From: CAZVWJ01 sp964631325
GTDB taxonomy: Bacteria; T1Sed10-126
Direction of reading: 5' to 3'
Length of the DNA: 64,000 nucleotides
Assembly: GCA_964631325.1 (NCBI GenBank)
Contig: CAZVWJ010000011.1
Location: forward strand, 1 to 64,000
The position numbers and the translations under genes were made by a program. Shown piece by piece: positions 7,459-16,732 of the stretch. Each line of letters begins with the position of its first letter. Position 1 is the first letter of the stretch. The notes beneath the pieces are model-generated. The model had not been told where the DNA came from. It made no database searches and worked only from the letters and a program-made list of their open reading frames with translations.

Positions 7459-8376
7459 ATGGAACCGGAAGAGAATGAGGGGCACCTGCCGGTGCTCAAG
7501 GATGAATTGGTTGAATATTTAGCTCTTTCACAATCTGATACGGTGATTGATGCCACGATAGGTTTTGGTGGTCACGCTGAAGTTGTATTGAATGAATTGG
7601 GGTCGGACGGGGAACTCATTGGTTTTGAGAAAGATCCCGGGGTTTTTCAGCAAGCCGGGCAAAAATTTAAGTCTGATTCACGCGTCCGGGTCATTAATTG
7701 TAGTTACATTGCGCTGGATGAAGAAGTATCTTTGTGTGATGCAATATATTTTGACCTGGGAATTTGTTCTTATCACCTCCAGAATGCGGGACGTGGTTTT
7801 TCTTTTCGTAAACCCTCGGAACCATTTGATTGTCGGTTCAATCCCGAGAGTGAGCGTCCTCCGGCCTGGAAAATTATAAATAAGAGCAGTCGTGACCGGC
7901 TTCGTGAAATACTTCGCGAGTTCGGTGAAGTTCGTTTTTTAGGGCCTGTCCTTAAAGAGCTCTGCGAAAAACGTCCTGTTAAAACCGTGGGTGATATTGT
8001 TTCTGCGGTAGAGGCAGTAGTTTATCCTCCCAAACGCCGGGGCGAGCTTGCCCGGGTGTTTCAGGCTTTCCGAATTGCGGTTAATCGGGAATTAGATGAA
8101 TTGCGGCAAGGTCTGGAGAGCGCTCTTGATTTGCTGAAACGGGGCGGTCGACTGGTAGTAATTAGTTTTCATTCGCTTGAGGACAGGATAGTCAAGCATT
8201 TTTTTCGTGAAGCAAGCCGGGAATGTATTTGCCCCCCGGAACTGCCGGTTTGTGCCTGTGACCAGGAAAAAATCTGTAATGTGGTAACTCAATCACCTGT
8301 AATCCCTGAAAAGGAGGAGATCGAGGCGAATTCAAAAGCCAGTTCGGCTAAGTTAAGAGCAGTTGAAAAAATTTAA
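7459..8376 (+). CDS. rsmH: 16S rRNA m4C1402 methyltransferase RsmH
   Basis: RsmH methylates N4 of C1402 in 16S rRNA with S-adenosylmethionine. The 305-residue protein starts HLPVLKDELVEYLAL (after a short Glu-rich leader), has the SAM-binding loop IDATIGFGGHAEVVL, the FDLGICSYHLQNAGRGFSF block and the C-terminal VISFHSLEDRIVKHFF. These are hallmark segments. The ribosome-binding site is weak. It is in its canonical position between mraZ and ftsL. The sequence is unremarkable apart from a Cys-rich segment (CICPPELPVCAC) common in this family. Confidence 0.95.
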   Translation: MEPEENEGHLPVLKDELVEYLALSQSDTVIDATIGFGGHAEVVLNELGSDGELIGFEKDPGVFQQAGQKFKSDSRVRVINCSYIALDEEVSLCDAIYFDLGICSYHLQNAGRGFSFRKPSEPFDCRFNPESERPPAWKIINKSSRDRLREILREFGEVRFLGPVLKELCEKRPVKTVGDIVSAVEAVVYPPKRRGELARVFQAFRIAVNRELDELRQGLESALDLLKRGGRLVVISFHSLEDRIVKHFFREASRECICPPELPVCACDQEKICNVVTQSPVIPEKEEIEANSKASSAKLRAVEKI

Positions 8377-8502
8377 TATATCGTTCTTTTAATATACCTT
8401 TTGATAATCTACGGAATTGTTGCTTTAGCTTCATCCAGATAATGTCGACCGTAAACACAGTATTCTATGCACTCTTTAAGACAATAATGGACACAACAGG
8501 GG

Positions 8503-8940
8503 ATGCTGCAGCCGATGTACCACCGAAACAACTCTTATTATCGTAGCCGCTCTAAAAGAGCATACTCATTTATAAATAGCGTAGTGGGCTGGTTGCGTAA
8601 ATTAGTTCGAGCTCGTCAAGATTCAATCTCGCCTCGTTTTCTTATACTTTCACTCCTTGTATTTGTTCTGGGGACTACTCTCTGTAATCAGATTATCTGG
8701 CGGCAGGTTAAGCGTGCCCGGCTGCAGTATCAGATCAGTCAGTTAAAAGAAAAGAACCATCATCTGCGGATGCAGGTCCATAAGAAGAAAATTGCGGTTT
8801 CCCGGCTACAGAGATTAGACCGAATTCAGCGGATTGCGGTCGCCCAGTTGGGCATGAAGCTGGCTGATACTGTTCCCGTGCTGGAAATGTCGAGAAGACA
8901 GTGGGTCCAGATACCACGGGGAGGAGGGGTAGATGACTGA
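8503..8940 (+). CDS. ftsL: Cell-division protein FtsL-like
   Basis: This is a small bitopic division protein (145 residues) that would pair with FtsB/DivIC and FtsQ in the divisome. It has a basic N-terminal segment of about 40 residues, one membrane helix (FLILSLLVFVLGTTLCNQIIW) and then a coiled-coil region with heptad hydrophobics. The C-terminal part RIAVAQLGMKLADTVPVLEM resembles FtsL tails. ATG 8503 or the in-frame ATG 8515 could be the start; AGGGG lies 12 bases before the latter. Identification rests on topology and position, because FtsL sequences diverge rapidly. The usual next gene, the transpeptidase ftsI, is absent. Confidence 0.75.
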   Translation: MLQPMYHRNNSYYRSRSKRAYSFINSVVGWLRKLVRARQDSISPRFLILSLLVFVLGTTLCNQIIWRQVKRARLQYQISQLKEKNHHLRMQVHKKKIAVSRLQRLDRIQRIAVAQLGMKLADTVPVLEMSRRQWVQIPRGGGVDD

Positions 8941-8983
8941 GTAAATAATTGTTTCGATCTTAATTAAGGGAGTCAGCGGACAT

Positions 8984-10414
8984 TTGTTGTTGAGCAAATT
9001 AGTGAATGGGTTTAATTTTAATATTACTGACGACACTGAGATCCAGGGAATCCAGGTAGATACCCGGAAATTATCTTCCGGGGATTTATTTGTTGCAATT
9101 CCCGGTCATAATTGTGATGGTCATCAATTTATACCCACTGCTCTTGAAAAGGGGGCAGCGGCCCTCCTTATTTCTACCGGTAAAGGAAAATTCCTTCCTG
9201 ATTCTGTTGAAGTTCCAGTTTTAAAAGCTGAATCTCCACGGGAGTTCCTTATTACTTTCCTGCAGCGGTTTTACGGTAATCCCTCTGAAAAATTACAGTT
9301 GCTCGGAATTACCGGTACCAACGGTAAAACTACTACCACTCACCTGCTTGAATCGATTTTTGCTGCAGAAGGGGAATCTGTCGGCCTGATTGGGACAATC
9401 ACGCGTCGATTCAAGGGAGAGCAATTCAAGGGAGAGTGCACAACTCCGTCGGTAGTGGATAATTACCGGACTCTGCAGGAATGGGCCTCGGAAGGGGCCT
9501 CGGCAGTGATTATGGAAGTCTCTTCACACGGGTTGGACCAGGACCGTGTGGGGGGACTTTCATTTGCTGCTGCCGGTTTCACTAACCTCAGCCAGGATCA
9601 CCTTGATTATCACGGTGATATGGAGAACTATTATCGGGCGAAGAAAAGATTATTTGAGCAAAGCCAGAAAAACGTTGTGTATCTGGCCGATGAGTATTGT
9701 CGGAGATTAGCCGAGGAAGTAAAATCTGTAACTGTTGGGGAAGCGGGAGATTACCGGGTAGTGAAAAAAAGTTCTGCTCTGACTGGGATTGAACTTACTC
9801 TTCAGTTTCCGGACGGAAAAAAATATACTTTCAATTCTCCTCTTACCGGTCTACATAATTTTAAAAACATTGCCCTGGCCGTAGCTATTACCGCTGTGCT
9901 GGGTATAAAGCCGGCAGTTATTAAAAAGGGATTAAAGAACTGTGACCGTGTGCCGGGCCGTTGTGAACGAATTTCAAGTTCACCGGCCGTGATAGTTGAT
10001 TATGCTCATACTCCGGACGCGGTTCGTAACGTAATTAGTGGTTTGAAACCGTTGTATGAGGGAGACTTAATCTGTGTGTTTGGAGCGGGAGGTGATCGGG
10101 ACAGTGATAAGCGGCCGGCAATGGGTGAAGCAGCCATTAAACTTGCCGGTTATTCAATTGTCACTTCTGATAATCCCCGGTCAGAGTCCCCCCGAAAAAT
10201 TGTTGAGGACATACTGATTGGAATGGAGGGGGACAATTATCACGTTCAGCTCGATCGTGGTCAGGCAATTCGGGAAGCGATTGAACGGGCTGGTGCTGAT
10301 GATCTTGTCTTGATCCTGGGGAAAGGACATGAAACTGAACAGATAATTGGAGATCGAGTTTTGCCTTTTAACGACGCTCAAGTTGCTCGCGAGGTTCTGG
10401 AAACGGTTGAGTAA
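8984..10414 (+). CDS. murE: UDP-MurNAc-tripeptide ligase MurE, DAP-type
   Basis: MurE adds the third stem-peptide residue. The 476-residue protein has the nucleotide loop GITGTNGKTTTTHLLE, the central block MEVSSHGLDQDRVGG, and NLSQDHLDYHGDMENYY. The motif TSDNPRSE (DNPR) marks enzymes that add meso-diaminopimelate rather than lysine. The start is one of three consecutive TTG codons at 8984-8992, with AAGGGA about 12 bases before the first. It follows ftsL by 43 bases with no room for ftsI, and its last 8 bases overlap the likely murF start. Confidence 0.95.
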   Translation: MLLSKLVNGFNFNITDDTEIQGIQVDTRKLSSGDLFVAIPGHNCDGHQFIPTALEKGAAALLISTGKGKFLPDSVEVPVLKAESPREFLITFLQRFYGNPSEKLQLLGITGTNGKTTTTHLLESIFAAEGESVGLIGTITRRFKGEQFKGECTTPSVVDNYRTLQEWASEGASAVIMEVSSHGLDQDRVGGLSFAAAGFTNLSQDHLDYHGDMENYYRAKKRLFEQSQKNVVYLADEYCRRLAEEVKSVTVGEAGDYRVVKKSSALTGIELTLQFPDGKKYTFNSPLTGLHNFKNIALAVAITAVLGIKPAVIKKGLKNCDRVPGRCERISSSPAVIVDYAHTPDAVRNVISGLKPLYEGDLICVFGAGGDRDSDKRPAMGEAAIKLAGYSIVTSDNPRSESPRKIVEDILIGMEGDNYHVQLDRGQAIREAIERAGADDLVLILGKGHETEQIIGDRVLPFNDAQVAREVLETVE

Positions 10415-11738
10415 AAACCGAATTCCCCTGGCCCGATTGACAGAGTCACTTTTCCGGGGAGAGTGGACAGAATCTCCGCCGGATATGGTTACTTCGGTAA
10501 AGATTGACAGCCGAAAATGTAAGCCGGGTGACTTGTTTGTCGCTCTTCAGGGCACTGACTCTCACGGCCATCAATACGTTGCGGGCGCTGTTAACAACGG
10601 TGCCCGCGCCGCTTTCGTGGAAACCCGGCAGCCCGTTGATTGTCCTCAGTTTGTTACCGAAAATTCACTAAAATCTTTCCAGGAGCTGGCCCGAAAGTAC
10701 CGACAACAATTAGCGACGGGTGTTGTAGGTATCACGGGAAGTTGTGGTAAAACCACGGTTAAAGAAATACTGGCGAAATTGATCGCCGCAGAAAACACGG
10801 TGGGCCGGACTCCGGGTAATTATAACAACCATATCGGACTACCACTAACCGTTTTAAACGAAGGGGGAGAAGAATTTCTGGTTGCCGAAATAGCCATGAA
10901 TAAGCCCGGGGAAATAAAGTTACTCTCTGAGATTCTTTCTCCGGAGGTTGGAATTATTACCCATATTGGGCCGGCCCATCTGGCCGGGGTCCGGACAGTT
11001 AAACAGCTTGCTCAAGAAAAAGCGCAATTATTGGCAAGTCTGCCTGAAGATGGACTCGCCCTGGTTCCTGATTGGGTGGACAAAAGAGAGACGCTCTGCT
11101 CTGCCTCCCGGGCCCCGGTAGTAATGCCCGGCCTCACGGCAGAGGCCGATTTACCGGTGAGCTGGGAGCTTTCTGAAAAGGGGACCACGTTTCGTTTGAA
11201 TGACAATAAATACAGGTGCAATTTTGTTCGCGAAGAATTAGTAAAAGACACGATACTGGCAGTAGTTGCTGCTCAACGTCTGGGAGTTAAGGACGAGCTG
11301 ATCAGGGAAGCTCTGGCCCGTTTTAAGCCACTTGAGGGCCGCGGCGAAGAAAAAATAATTGGCAACACTACTGTTATTGACGGCAGTTACAACGCCAATC
11401 CTGATTCAATGAAAGCGGCCCTCAGGCGGCTTGAGGCTCTACCCGGTCCCCGTCTCGCTGTGCTCGGTACGATGAAAGAAATGGGAGCTAAGGCCCCGGA
11501 AGCACATCGGGAGTTGGGACAGTGGTTGACCCAAATTCCGGAGCTGGAGGTTCATTTTGTTGGTGAATTTGGAGATGAGCTGGCAGATGGAATGGAAGGG
11601 AACCAGAACCTTCGGCTCCATGAAGCCGTGGTAGACCTCAACGGGTTGGACCCTTCCCTGTATAACTCTGTTCTTGTTAAAGCTTCCAATGCCGTAGGTC
11701 TTGAAAAATTGATTAAAGAATGGACTGAAAACCGATGA
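10407..11738 (+). CDS. murF: UDP-MurNAc-pentapeptide synthase MurF
   Basis: MurF joins D-Ala-D-Ala to the tripeptide precursor. The protein has the ATP loop GITGSCGKTTVKEIL, then GNYNNHIGLPLTVLN, and IDGSYNANPDSMKAAL, all typical. The open frame extends upstream to 10347 inside murE, but the likely start is TTG 10407, which gives MSKNRIPLARLTESLF, a normal N-terminus, and an 8-base TTGAGTAA overlap with the murE stop. That makes 443 residues, the usual length. Translation is probably coupled to murE. It works with the Ddl encoded further down the cluster. Confidence 0.93.
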   Translation: MSKNRIPLARLTESLFRGEWTESPPDMVTSVKIDSRKCKPGDLFVALQGTDSHGHQYVAGAVNNGARAAFVETRQPVDCPQFVTENSLKSFQELARKYRQQLATGVVGITGSCGKTTVKEILAKLIAAENTVGRTPGNYNNHIGLPLTVLNEGGEEFLVAEIAMNKPGEIKLLSEILSPEVGIITHIGPAHLAGVRTVKQLAQEKAQLLASLPEDGLALVPDWVDKRETLCSASRAPVVMPGLTAEADLPVSWELSEKGTTFRLNDNKYRCNFVREELVKDTILAVVAAQRLGVKDELIREALARFKPLEGRGEEKIIGNTTVIDGSYNANPDSMKAALRRLEALPGPRLAVLGTMKEMGAKAPEAHRELGQWLTQIPELEVHFVGEFGDELADGMEGNQNLRLHEAVVDLNGLDPSLYNSVLVKASNAVGLEKLIKEWTENR

Positions 11739-12862
11739 TGTATGCTCTTTACCAGCATTTTTATTCCCCGCGGCAGTGGTATTCGTTTATTCGTGTTTTT
11801 AAATATATTACCTTTCGCACCGCCTACGCCGCTGTCACCGGCGGAATATTAAGTTGGTTGTTGGCCTGGTGGTTTATCCCACGGCTAAAAGAGTGGGAGT
11901 TGCTTCTGGCTAAGGACCGGCCCCATCTGGAGTTCCAGAAAGGCAAGGCCGGAACGCCTACGATGGGGGGGGTATTTATTGTCGCGGCTATTGCTATTTC
12001 CACTTTCCTCTGGGCCGACCTTACCAATCAGTTTATTTTAATGCTCCTTTTCGTCCTAATTGCTTTAGGTTTTTTGGGTGGGATAGATGATTGGTTAAAA
12101 ATGCGTTTTAATGACGGTGAGGGTATTACTGTTCGGACCAAAATTATTGGTCAGTTCGTTATCCTTGGAATAGTTGCTGTCTGGCTGGCTAACGTGGAAA
12201 TGCCGATTCGCCTGCTCTGGCAGAGTGAAAAATTTCGGCCGGACCTGGCCCACTCCCTCTTTTTTCCGTTCCTCAAGGCTACCTGGATTTCTCTGGGAGT
12301 TTTTTACGTGCCCTTTGTTATTACCGTAATGCTGGGGACAACAAATGCGGTTAATTTAACTGATGGACTGGATGGGCTGGCGGTTGGTTTGGTTATTTTT
12401 GTTGCCGTAGCTTACGGCGGTATGACCTACATTGGCGGTCACTATATATTTTCTGAATATCTCCAGGTTCCCAATTTAAAAGGGAGTGGTGAGTTAACCG
12501 TCTTTATTGCCAGTTTAATTGGGGCTGGCCTGGGTTTCCTCTGGTTTAACGCACATCCCGCCCAGATTTTCATGGGAGATGCCGGGGCCCTGCCCCTCGG
12601 CGGTTGTCTGGGAACAGTAGCTGTAATTATCAAACAGGAACTTTTGCTTTTTGTAGTTGGAGGAATTTTTGTTGTGGAAGCTCTTTCAGTTATGTGGCAG
12701 GTTTTTTGGTACAGATTAACGGGAAATAGATTTTTTAAAATGGCCCCTATCCATCATCATTTTGAACTAAAAGGAATGAAGGAAAGTAAAATTACTGTCC
12801 GTTTCTGGATAATTGGAATAATTTTGGCCCTTGTGGCTCTGAGTACGTTGAAACTCCGGTGA
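11735..12862 (+). CDS. mraY: Phospho-MurNAc-pentapeptide transferase MraY
   Basis: MraY transfers phospho-MurNAc-pentapeptide to undecaprenyl phosphate, giving lipid I. The 375-residue membrane protein has about ten hydrophobic helices and the signature loops KAGTPTMGG, DDWLK, NAVNLTDGLDGLA, FMGDAGALPLGG and APIHHHFE (the catalytic Asp and His clusters). Length and the long first loop resemble the E. coli type (360 residues). It overlaps the murF stop by 4 bases (ATGATG). The next step, MurG, is not encoded at its usual place in this cluster. Confidence 0.96.
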   Translation: MMYALYQHFYSPRQWYSFIRVFKYITFRTAYAAVTGGILSWLLAWWFIPRLKEWELLLAKDRPHLEFQKGKAGTPTMGGVFIVAAIAISTFLWADLTNQFILMLLFVLIALGFLGGIDDWLKMRFNDGEGITVRTKIIGQFVILGIVAVWLANVEMPIRLLWQSEKFRPDLAHSLFFPFLKATWISLGVFYVPFVITVMLGTTNAVNLTDGLDGLAVGLVIFVAVAYGGMTYIGGHYIFSEYLQVPNLKGSGELTVFIASLIGAGLGFLWFNAHPAQIFMGDAGALPLGGCLGTVAVIIKQELLLFVVGGIFVVEALSVMWQVFWYRLTGNRFFKMAPIHHHFELKGMKESKITVRFWIIGIILALVALSTLKLR

Positions 12863-12872
12863 ATTTTGACTA

Positions 12873-14246
12873 ATGGTCGGGATGGAAAAATTAGTAGATA
12901 AATTAAATGGAGAAACAGTTGGAGTTTATGGATTTGGCCGCACAGGGAAAGCTGTAACGAGAGCTTTACTTCCTGTTTGCAAGCAGATTTCAATTTTGGA
13001 GGACGGGACACCGGAAGCCTTTCGGGAACAACAGGAAAATTGGTCGGATTTGCTTGACTGGTATTTTTCCCCCGTTTCTTTATCTGGCGAGATGGATAGA
13101 TTAATTGTCAGCCCCGGGGTGCCAATTGATCACCCCGTCCTTCGCCAGGCCAGATCACAAGGTATTCCTGTGCAGGGTGAAGTTGAACTTGCCTATCAAC
13201 TTTGCTCCGGGCGGGTCTGGGCAGTTACAGGCACTAATGGAAAGAGTACCTGCTCGGAGTTAGTCGGTGCCTTACTGCAGGCCCAAGGTAAAAATGCAGT
13301 AGTCTGTGGAAACCGGGGCAAACCATTTATTGAAGCAGTGTTTGAAAATAATAATCCTGATTTTGTGGTTGAAATTAGCAGTTTTCAAGTTCAGTCTATG
13401 GAGGATTTTTTATCCGATAGAAGCCTATTAACTAACCTGGGTGATGATCACCAGGATCGCCACAGTTCCCTGGAAGAATATTTTTCTCTAAAATGGGAGT
13501 TGATTCGGCGAACCGCTTCCGGAGGACGAGTTGTTCTTCCCCAATCTCGCCGGGAAGAATGGACCGAGCGGACTGATACTCGGGAGCAGGAAGAACTATT
13601 TTTTGGCCACCACGAGGTTAAAGGACTTGATATACATTTGCGGTGGACTGAAGAAGGGCTGGAATACGGAAAATATTTTATTCCGGCAAACAATTTTCCG
13701 AATATAATCCGTCTATTTCCCGAAAACTTATTGGCTGCCATTGCCCTGGTTCAGCCTCCGGCCCAAAAAAAGGTAATCAGTCGGGCACTGACCCATTTTT
13801 CTGTTCCCCCCCACCGGGCTGAATTACTTAAAACCGGTGCTGGGGTGATGGTGATAAACGATTCAAAAGGGACTACTCCGACTTCAGTTCAGGCTTTGAT
13901 CCAGAACACCCCGGGAAAATTCTCTTTAATTCTTGGGGGAGGCGAGAAAAGTGCAAATTTTGACGACCTTTTTTCCTGTCTGGCCGGGCGAGTTGAGGAT
14001 TTACGGGCCCTATATTTATGTGGGGAAAAGGAATTAACAGATAGATTGGTTGAACAGGCGGTAGAAAACGAAGTTAAATATCAGCGTCACAGCAACTGGG
14101 AAAAAGCTGTTAAGTCCCTGCTGAAAAGTGCGAAAGAAGGAGAAACGGTTTTGCTGTCGCCGGGGGCGACCAGTTTTGATGAATTTGATAATTACCGTCA
14201 GCGGGGCCGAAAGTTTCGTCGCTGGACAAAAGAGGTGTTCAGGTAA
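12873..14246 (+). CDS. murD: UDP-MurNAc-L-alanine:D-glutamate ligase MurD
   Basis: MurD adds D-Glu to UDP-MurNAc-Ala. The 457-residue protein has an N-terminal Rossmann-type start (GVYGFGRTGKAVTRALL), the ATP loop AVTGTNGKSTCSELVGALL, and the C-terminal VINDSKGTTPTSVQALI and LSPGATSFDEFDNYRQRGRKF blocks, which are specific to MurD. Starts at ATG 12873 or 12882 are both possible; neither has a strong ribosome-binding site, so translation may follow from mraY 10 bases upstream. The gene ends two bases before ftsW. Confidence 0.95.
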   Translation: MVGMEKLVDKLNGETVGVYGFGRTGKAVTRALLPVCKQISILEDGTPEAFREQQENWSDLLDWYFSPVSLSGEMDRLIVSPGVPIDHPVLRQARSQGIPVQGEVELAYQLCSGRVWAVTGTNGKSTCSELVGALLQAQGKNAVVCGNRGKPFIEAVFENNNPDFVVEISSFQVQSMEDFLSDRSLLTNLGDDHQDRHSSLEEYFSLKWELIRRTASGGRVVLPQSRREEWTERTDTREQEELFFGHHEVKGLDIHLRWTEEGLEYGKYFIPANNFPNIIRLFPENLLAAIALVQPPAQKKVISRALTHFSVPPHRAELLKTGAGVMVINDSKGTTPTSVQALIQNTPGKFSLILGGGEKSANFDDLFSCLAGRVEDLRALYLCGEKELTDRLVEQAVENEVKYQRHSNWEKAVKSLLKSAKEGETVLLSPGATSFDEFDNYRQRGRKFRRWTKEVFR

Positions 14247-14248
14247 AA

Positions 14249-15337
14249 GTGAACGTGGAAAGTACTGATTGGACCTTGCTCTTAGCAATGTGTGCCTTGC
14301 TTGCTCTGGGCTTGATTATGATTTTTAGTTCCAGCGCAATTGAGGCCTACCGTTTGGCTGGAGAAGCTCCGTATTTTTTTCAGCGTCAGTTAACCTGGGT
14401 GGGGGTAGGATTTATTGGTTGTTTTTTTGCTATGTTGGTTCCGGTTGATCTTTTAAAAAATCTTACCCCGGCTTTGTATATTTTAATTTTCGTCTGTCTG
14501 CTTTTGGTGTTAATTCCTTTTATTGGGAAAGAGTCCAGTGGTTCTCGACGCTGGATTGATCTTGGGATTATTACGTTTCAGCCGAGTGAACCGGCTAAAT
14601 TGATAGTGGTATTAACCGCGGCGCTTTACTTGAGCCGTAGTGAACTGACGGAAAAAAATGTAATCCGAGACATTCTGGCCGTCTGTTTTTTGGCTGGTTT
14701 GCAGGCAACTTTAGTTGTTCTGGAACCTGATGTCAGCACTGCCTTCCAAATTTTCATGCTGGGAGTCGCGCTCCTTTTTCTGGCTGGAGTCGCTTTTCGT
14801 TACCTGTTTTTGTTGCTGGCCGGTCTAACCCCCCTTTTGGGAATGATAGTTTTTGCAAGTGGGTATCGACGCGCTCGAATAATTTCTTATTTAAATCCCT
14901 GGAGCGATCCTTTTGATCAGGGTTACCAGACACTTCATTTAATGAAATCTATTTCCTCGGGCGGTTGGTTGGGCAAGGGGCTGGGATCGGGTGCTCATCG
15001 CTTTCTCCCGGAGCCGTTTACGGATTCGATTGTGGCGGTTCTCGGGGAGGAACTTGGTTTAGTGGGACTTGCCCTCTTGCTTGGTCTGGTATTCTTTTTG
15101 CTGTTTCGCGGGATAACTATTAGTCTCCAGACTTCGACCCCTTATTTGCGGCTGATTGGCGTGGGTGCTACTACTATGATCGGCCTGCAGGCGGCAATGA
15201 ATATGTGTGTGGTGACCGGTTTAATACCGACAACCGGGGTGCCGATGCCATTTATCAGTTATGGTGGTTCCTCACTTGTGGTAAACATGGGAGCGGTAGG
15301 TCTGCTTTTAAATATTTCCAGGAGGCGGGGCAGTTGA
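14249..15337 (+). CDS. ftsW: Peptidoglycan polymerase FtsW (SEDS family)
   Basis: FtsW is the septal glycan-strand polymerase. The 362-residue protein has about ten membrane helices. Diagnostic segments are GSRRWIDLGIITFQPSEPAKL (in the middle, shortened here), NPWSDPFDQGYQ, the SGGWLGKGLGSG loop, and the C-terminal PTTGVPMPFISYGGSSL. The start is GTG 14249, two bases past the murD stop. SEDS polymerases normally act with a class B transpeptidase (FtsI), which is missing from this cluster. The gene overlaps murC by 4 bases and contains the AGGAGG that serves murC. Confidence 0.94.
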   Translation: MNVESTDWTLLLAMCALLALGLIMIFSSSAIEAYRLAGEAPYFFQRQLTWVGVGFIGCFFAMLVPVDLLKNLTPALYILIFVCLLLVLIPFIGKESSGSRRWIDLGIITFQPSEPAKLIVVLTAALYLSRSELTEKNVIRDILAVCFLAGLQATLVVLEPDVSTAFQIFMLGVALLFLAGVAFRYLFLLLAGLTPLLGMIVFASGYRRARIISYLNPWSDPFDQGYQTLHLMKSISSGGWLGKGLGSGAHRFLPEPFTDSIVAVLGEELGLVGLALLLGLVFFLLFRGITISLQTSTPYLRLIGVGATTMIGLQAAMNMCVVTGLIPTTGVPMPFISYGGSSLVVNMGAVGLLLNISRRRGS

Positions 15338-16731
15338 AATTCAGAAGTACTCAGTTAATTCACTTTACCGGTATTGGTGGAGTAGGTATGAGCGGAATTG
15401 CCGAAGTTCTGCTCACACTTGGCTATGAAGTTACTGGTTCGGACATCGAAGAAAACGCCAGGATTAGAAATTTACAACGCCGGGGAGCAAAAGTAGAAAT
15501 TGGCCACTCCCCCCGCCACGTTGAAGGAGTTGATGTGGTTGTCCGAACCTCGGCCGTTGGTGAAAATAACTGTGAAATACAGGCGGCCCGTGAACAGGAT
15601 ATCCCGGTCATTCCCCGAGCGGAAATGCTGGCTGAATTAATGCGCCTGAAAAAAGGTATTGCTGTGGCCGGTACTCACGGTAAGACAACGACTACCGCTA
15701 TGGTTTCTCATTTACTGCAATCAGCGGAATATGATCCCACTGTAGTAGTCGGTGGGCGGATGCATAATTTAGGGATAGGAGCCCGGCTTGGTTCCGGTGA
15801 ACATATCGTAGTTGAAGCGGATGAATCTGACGGCTCGTTTTTAAGACTGGCTCCGGTGCTCAGCGTGGTGACCAATATTGAGGACGATCACATGGATTAT
15901 TACGACTCAATGAGTGCTCTGATCGCCGCTTTTAAGGAGTTTATAAATTCAGTTCCATTTTATGGATTTACTGCCATTTGTGGCGATGATCCCCGGCTTA
16001 AAGAGATGTTGCCGGAAATTACTCGTCCCCATCAAAGTTATGGGTTCGCGGAGCATAACCAGTTGCGGGCTGTTGATTGTAAAGCTACCAACGGTAGGCA
16101 GGAGTTTACTGTCCTTCTTGAAGGAGAAAAGCTGGGTCAATTGGATTTACCCCTGCCTGGAAGATTCAATGTTTTAAACGCCCTTGGGGCAACGGCAATT
16201 GCCCTGGAGTTGGGAGTAGGTTTCGCGACTCTCCGGCAGGCTTTTGAATCCTTCCAGGGAGTAGCCAGGCGGTTTGATTTTAAAGGACGGGTAAAAGAAT
16301 TTCGAGTTTATGATGATTATGCCCATCATCCCACGGAAATTAAAAAAACGCTTGAGGCGGCCCGGCAGGCCCTTGACGGAGAACTGCTGGTAGTTTTTCA
16401 GCCGCATCGTTATTCCCGGACTAAACAGCTTGCGGAAGAGTTTGGCCCGGCCCTGAAAATAGCTGACAAGCTTTGTGTGACTGATGTTTATCCGGCCGGC
16501 GAGGAACCAGTTTCCGGGATCGATTTAAATTTTTTGCGCCGGCATATTTTGCCGCATCGAAAAGAACAAAACACTGATTTTAAAGCTGACAGAGAGAAAA
16601 TCCTGGACTGGGTAGTTGAGAATTACAGACCTGGTAAATCACAGGTTTTATTTACTCTCGGAGCCGGAGATGTGGTTAGCCTGGCTGAACCAGCCCAGGA
16701 CAGGGTGCTTGAAAAGATGCGGGGGGATTAA
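15334..16731 (+). CDS. murC: UDP-MurNAc:L-alanine ligase MurC
   Basis: MurC adds the first L-Ala to UDP-MurNAc. The start is TTG 15334, with AGGAGG 8 bases upstream inside ftsW, giving 465 residues. The N-terminus HFTGIGGVGMSGIAEVLL is the UDP-binding loop. VAGTHGKTTTTAMVSHLL is the ATP loop, and EADESDGSFLRL and YDDYAHHPTEI are MurC-specific. MurG usually lies between ftsW and murC; here the two overlap directly, so murG has been lost or moved. MurB follows one base after the stop. Confidence 0.96.
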   Translation: MKFRSTQLIHFTGIGGVGMSGIAEVLLTLGYEVTGSDIEENARIRNLQRRGAKVEIGHSPRHVEGVDVVVRTSAVGENNCEIQAAREQDIPVIPRAEMLAELMRLKKGIAVAGTHGKTTTTAMVSHLLQSAEYDPTVVVGGRMHNLGIGARLGSGEHIVVEADESDGSFLRLAPVLSVVTNIEDDHMDYYDSMSALIAAFKEFINSVPFYGFTAICGDDPRLKEMLPEITRPHQSYGFAEHNQLRAVDCKATNGRQEFTVLLEGEKLGQLDLPLPGRFNVLNALGATAIALELGVGFATLRQAFESFQGVARRFDFKGRVKEFRVYDDYAHHPTEIKKTLEAARQALDGELLVVFQPHRYSRTKQLAEEFGPALKIADKLCVTDVYPAGEEPVSGIDLNFLRRHILPHRKEQNTDFKADREKILDWVVENYRPGKSQVLFTLGAGDVVSLAEPAQDRVLEKMRGD

Positions 16732-16732
16732 C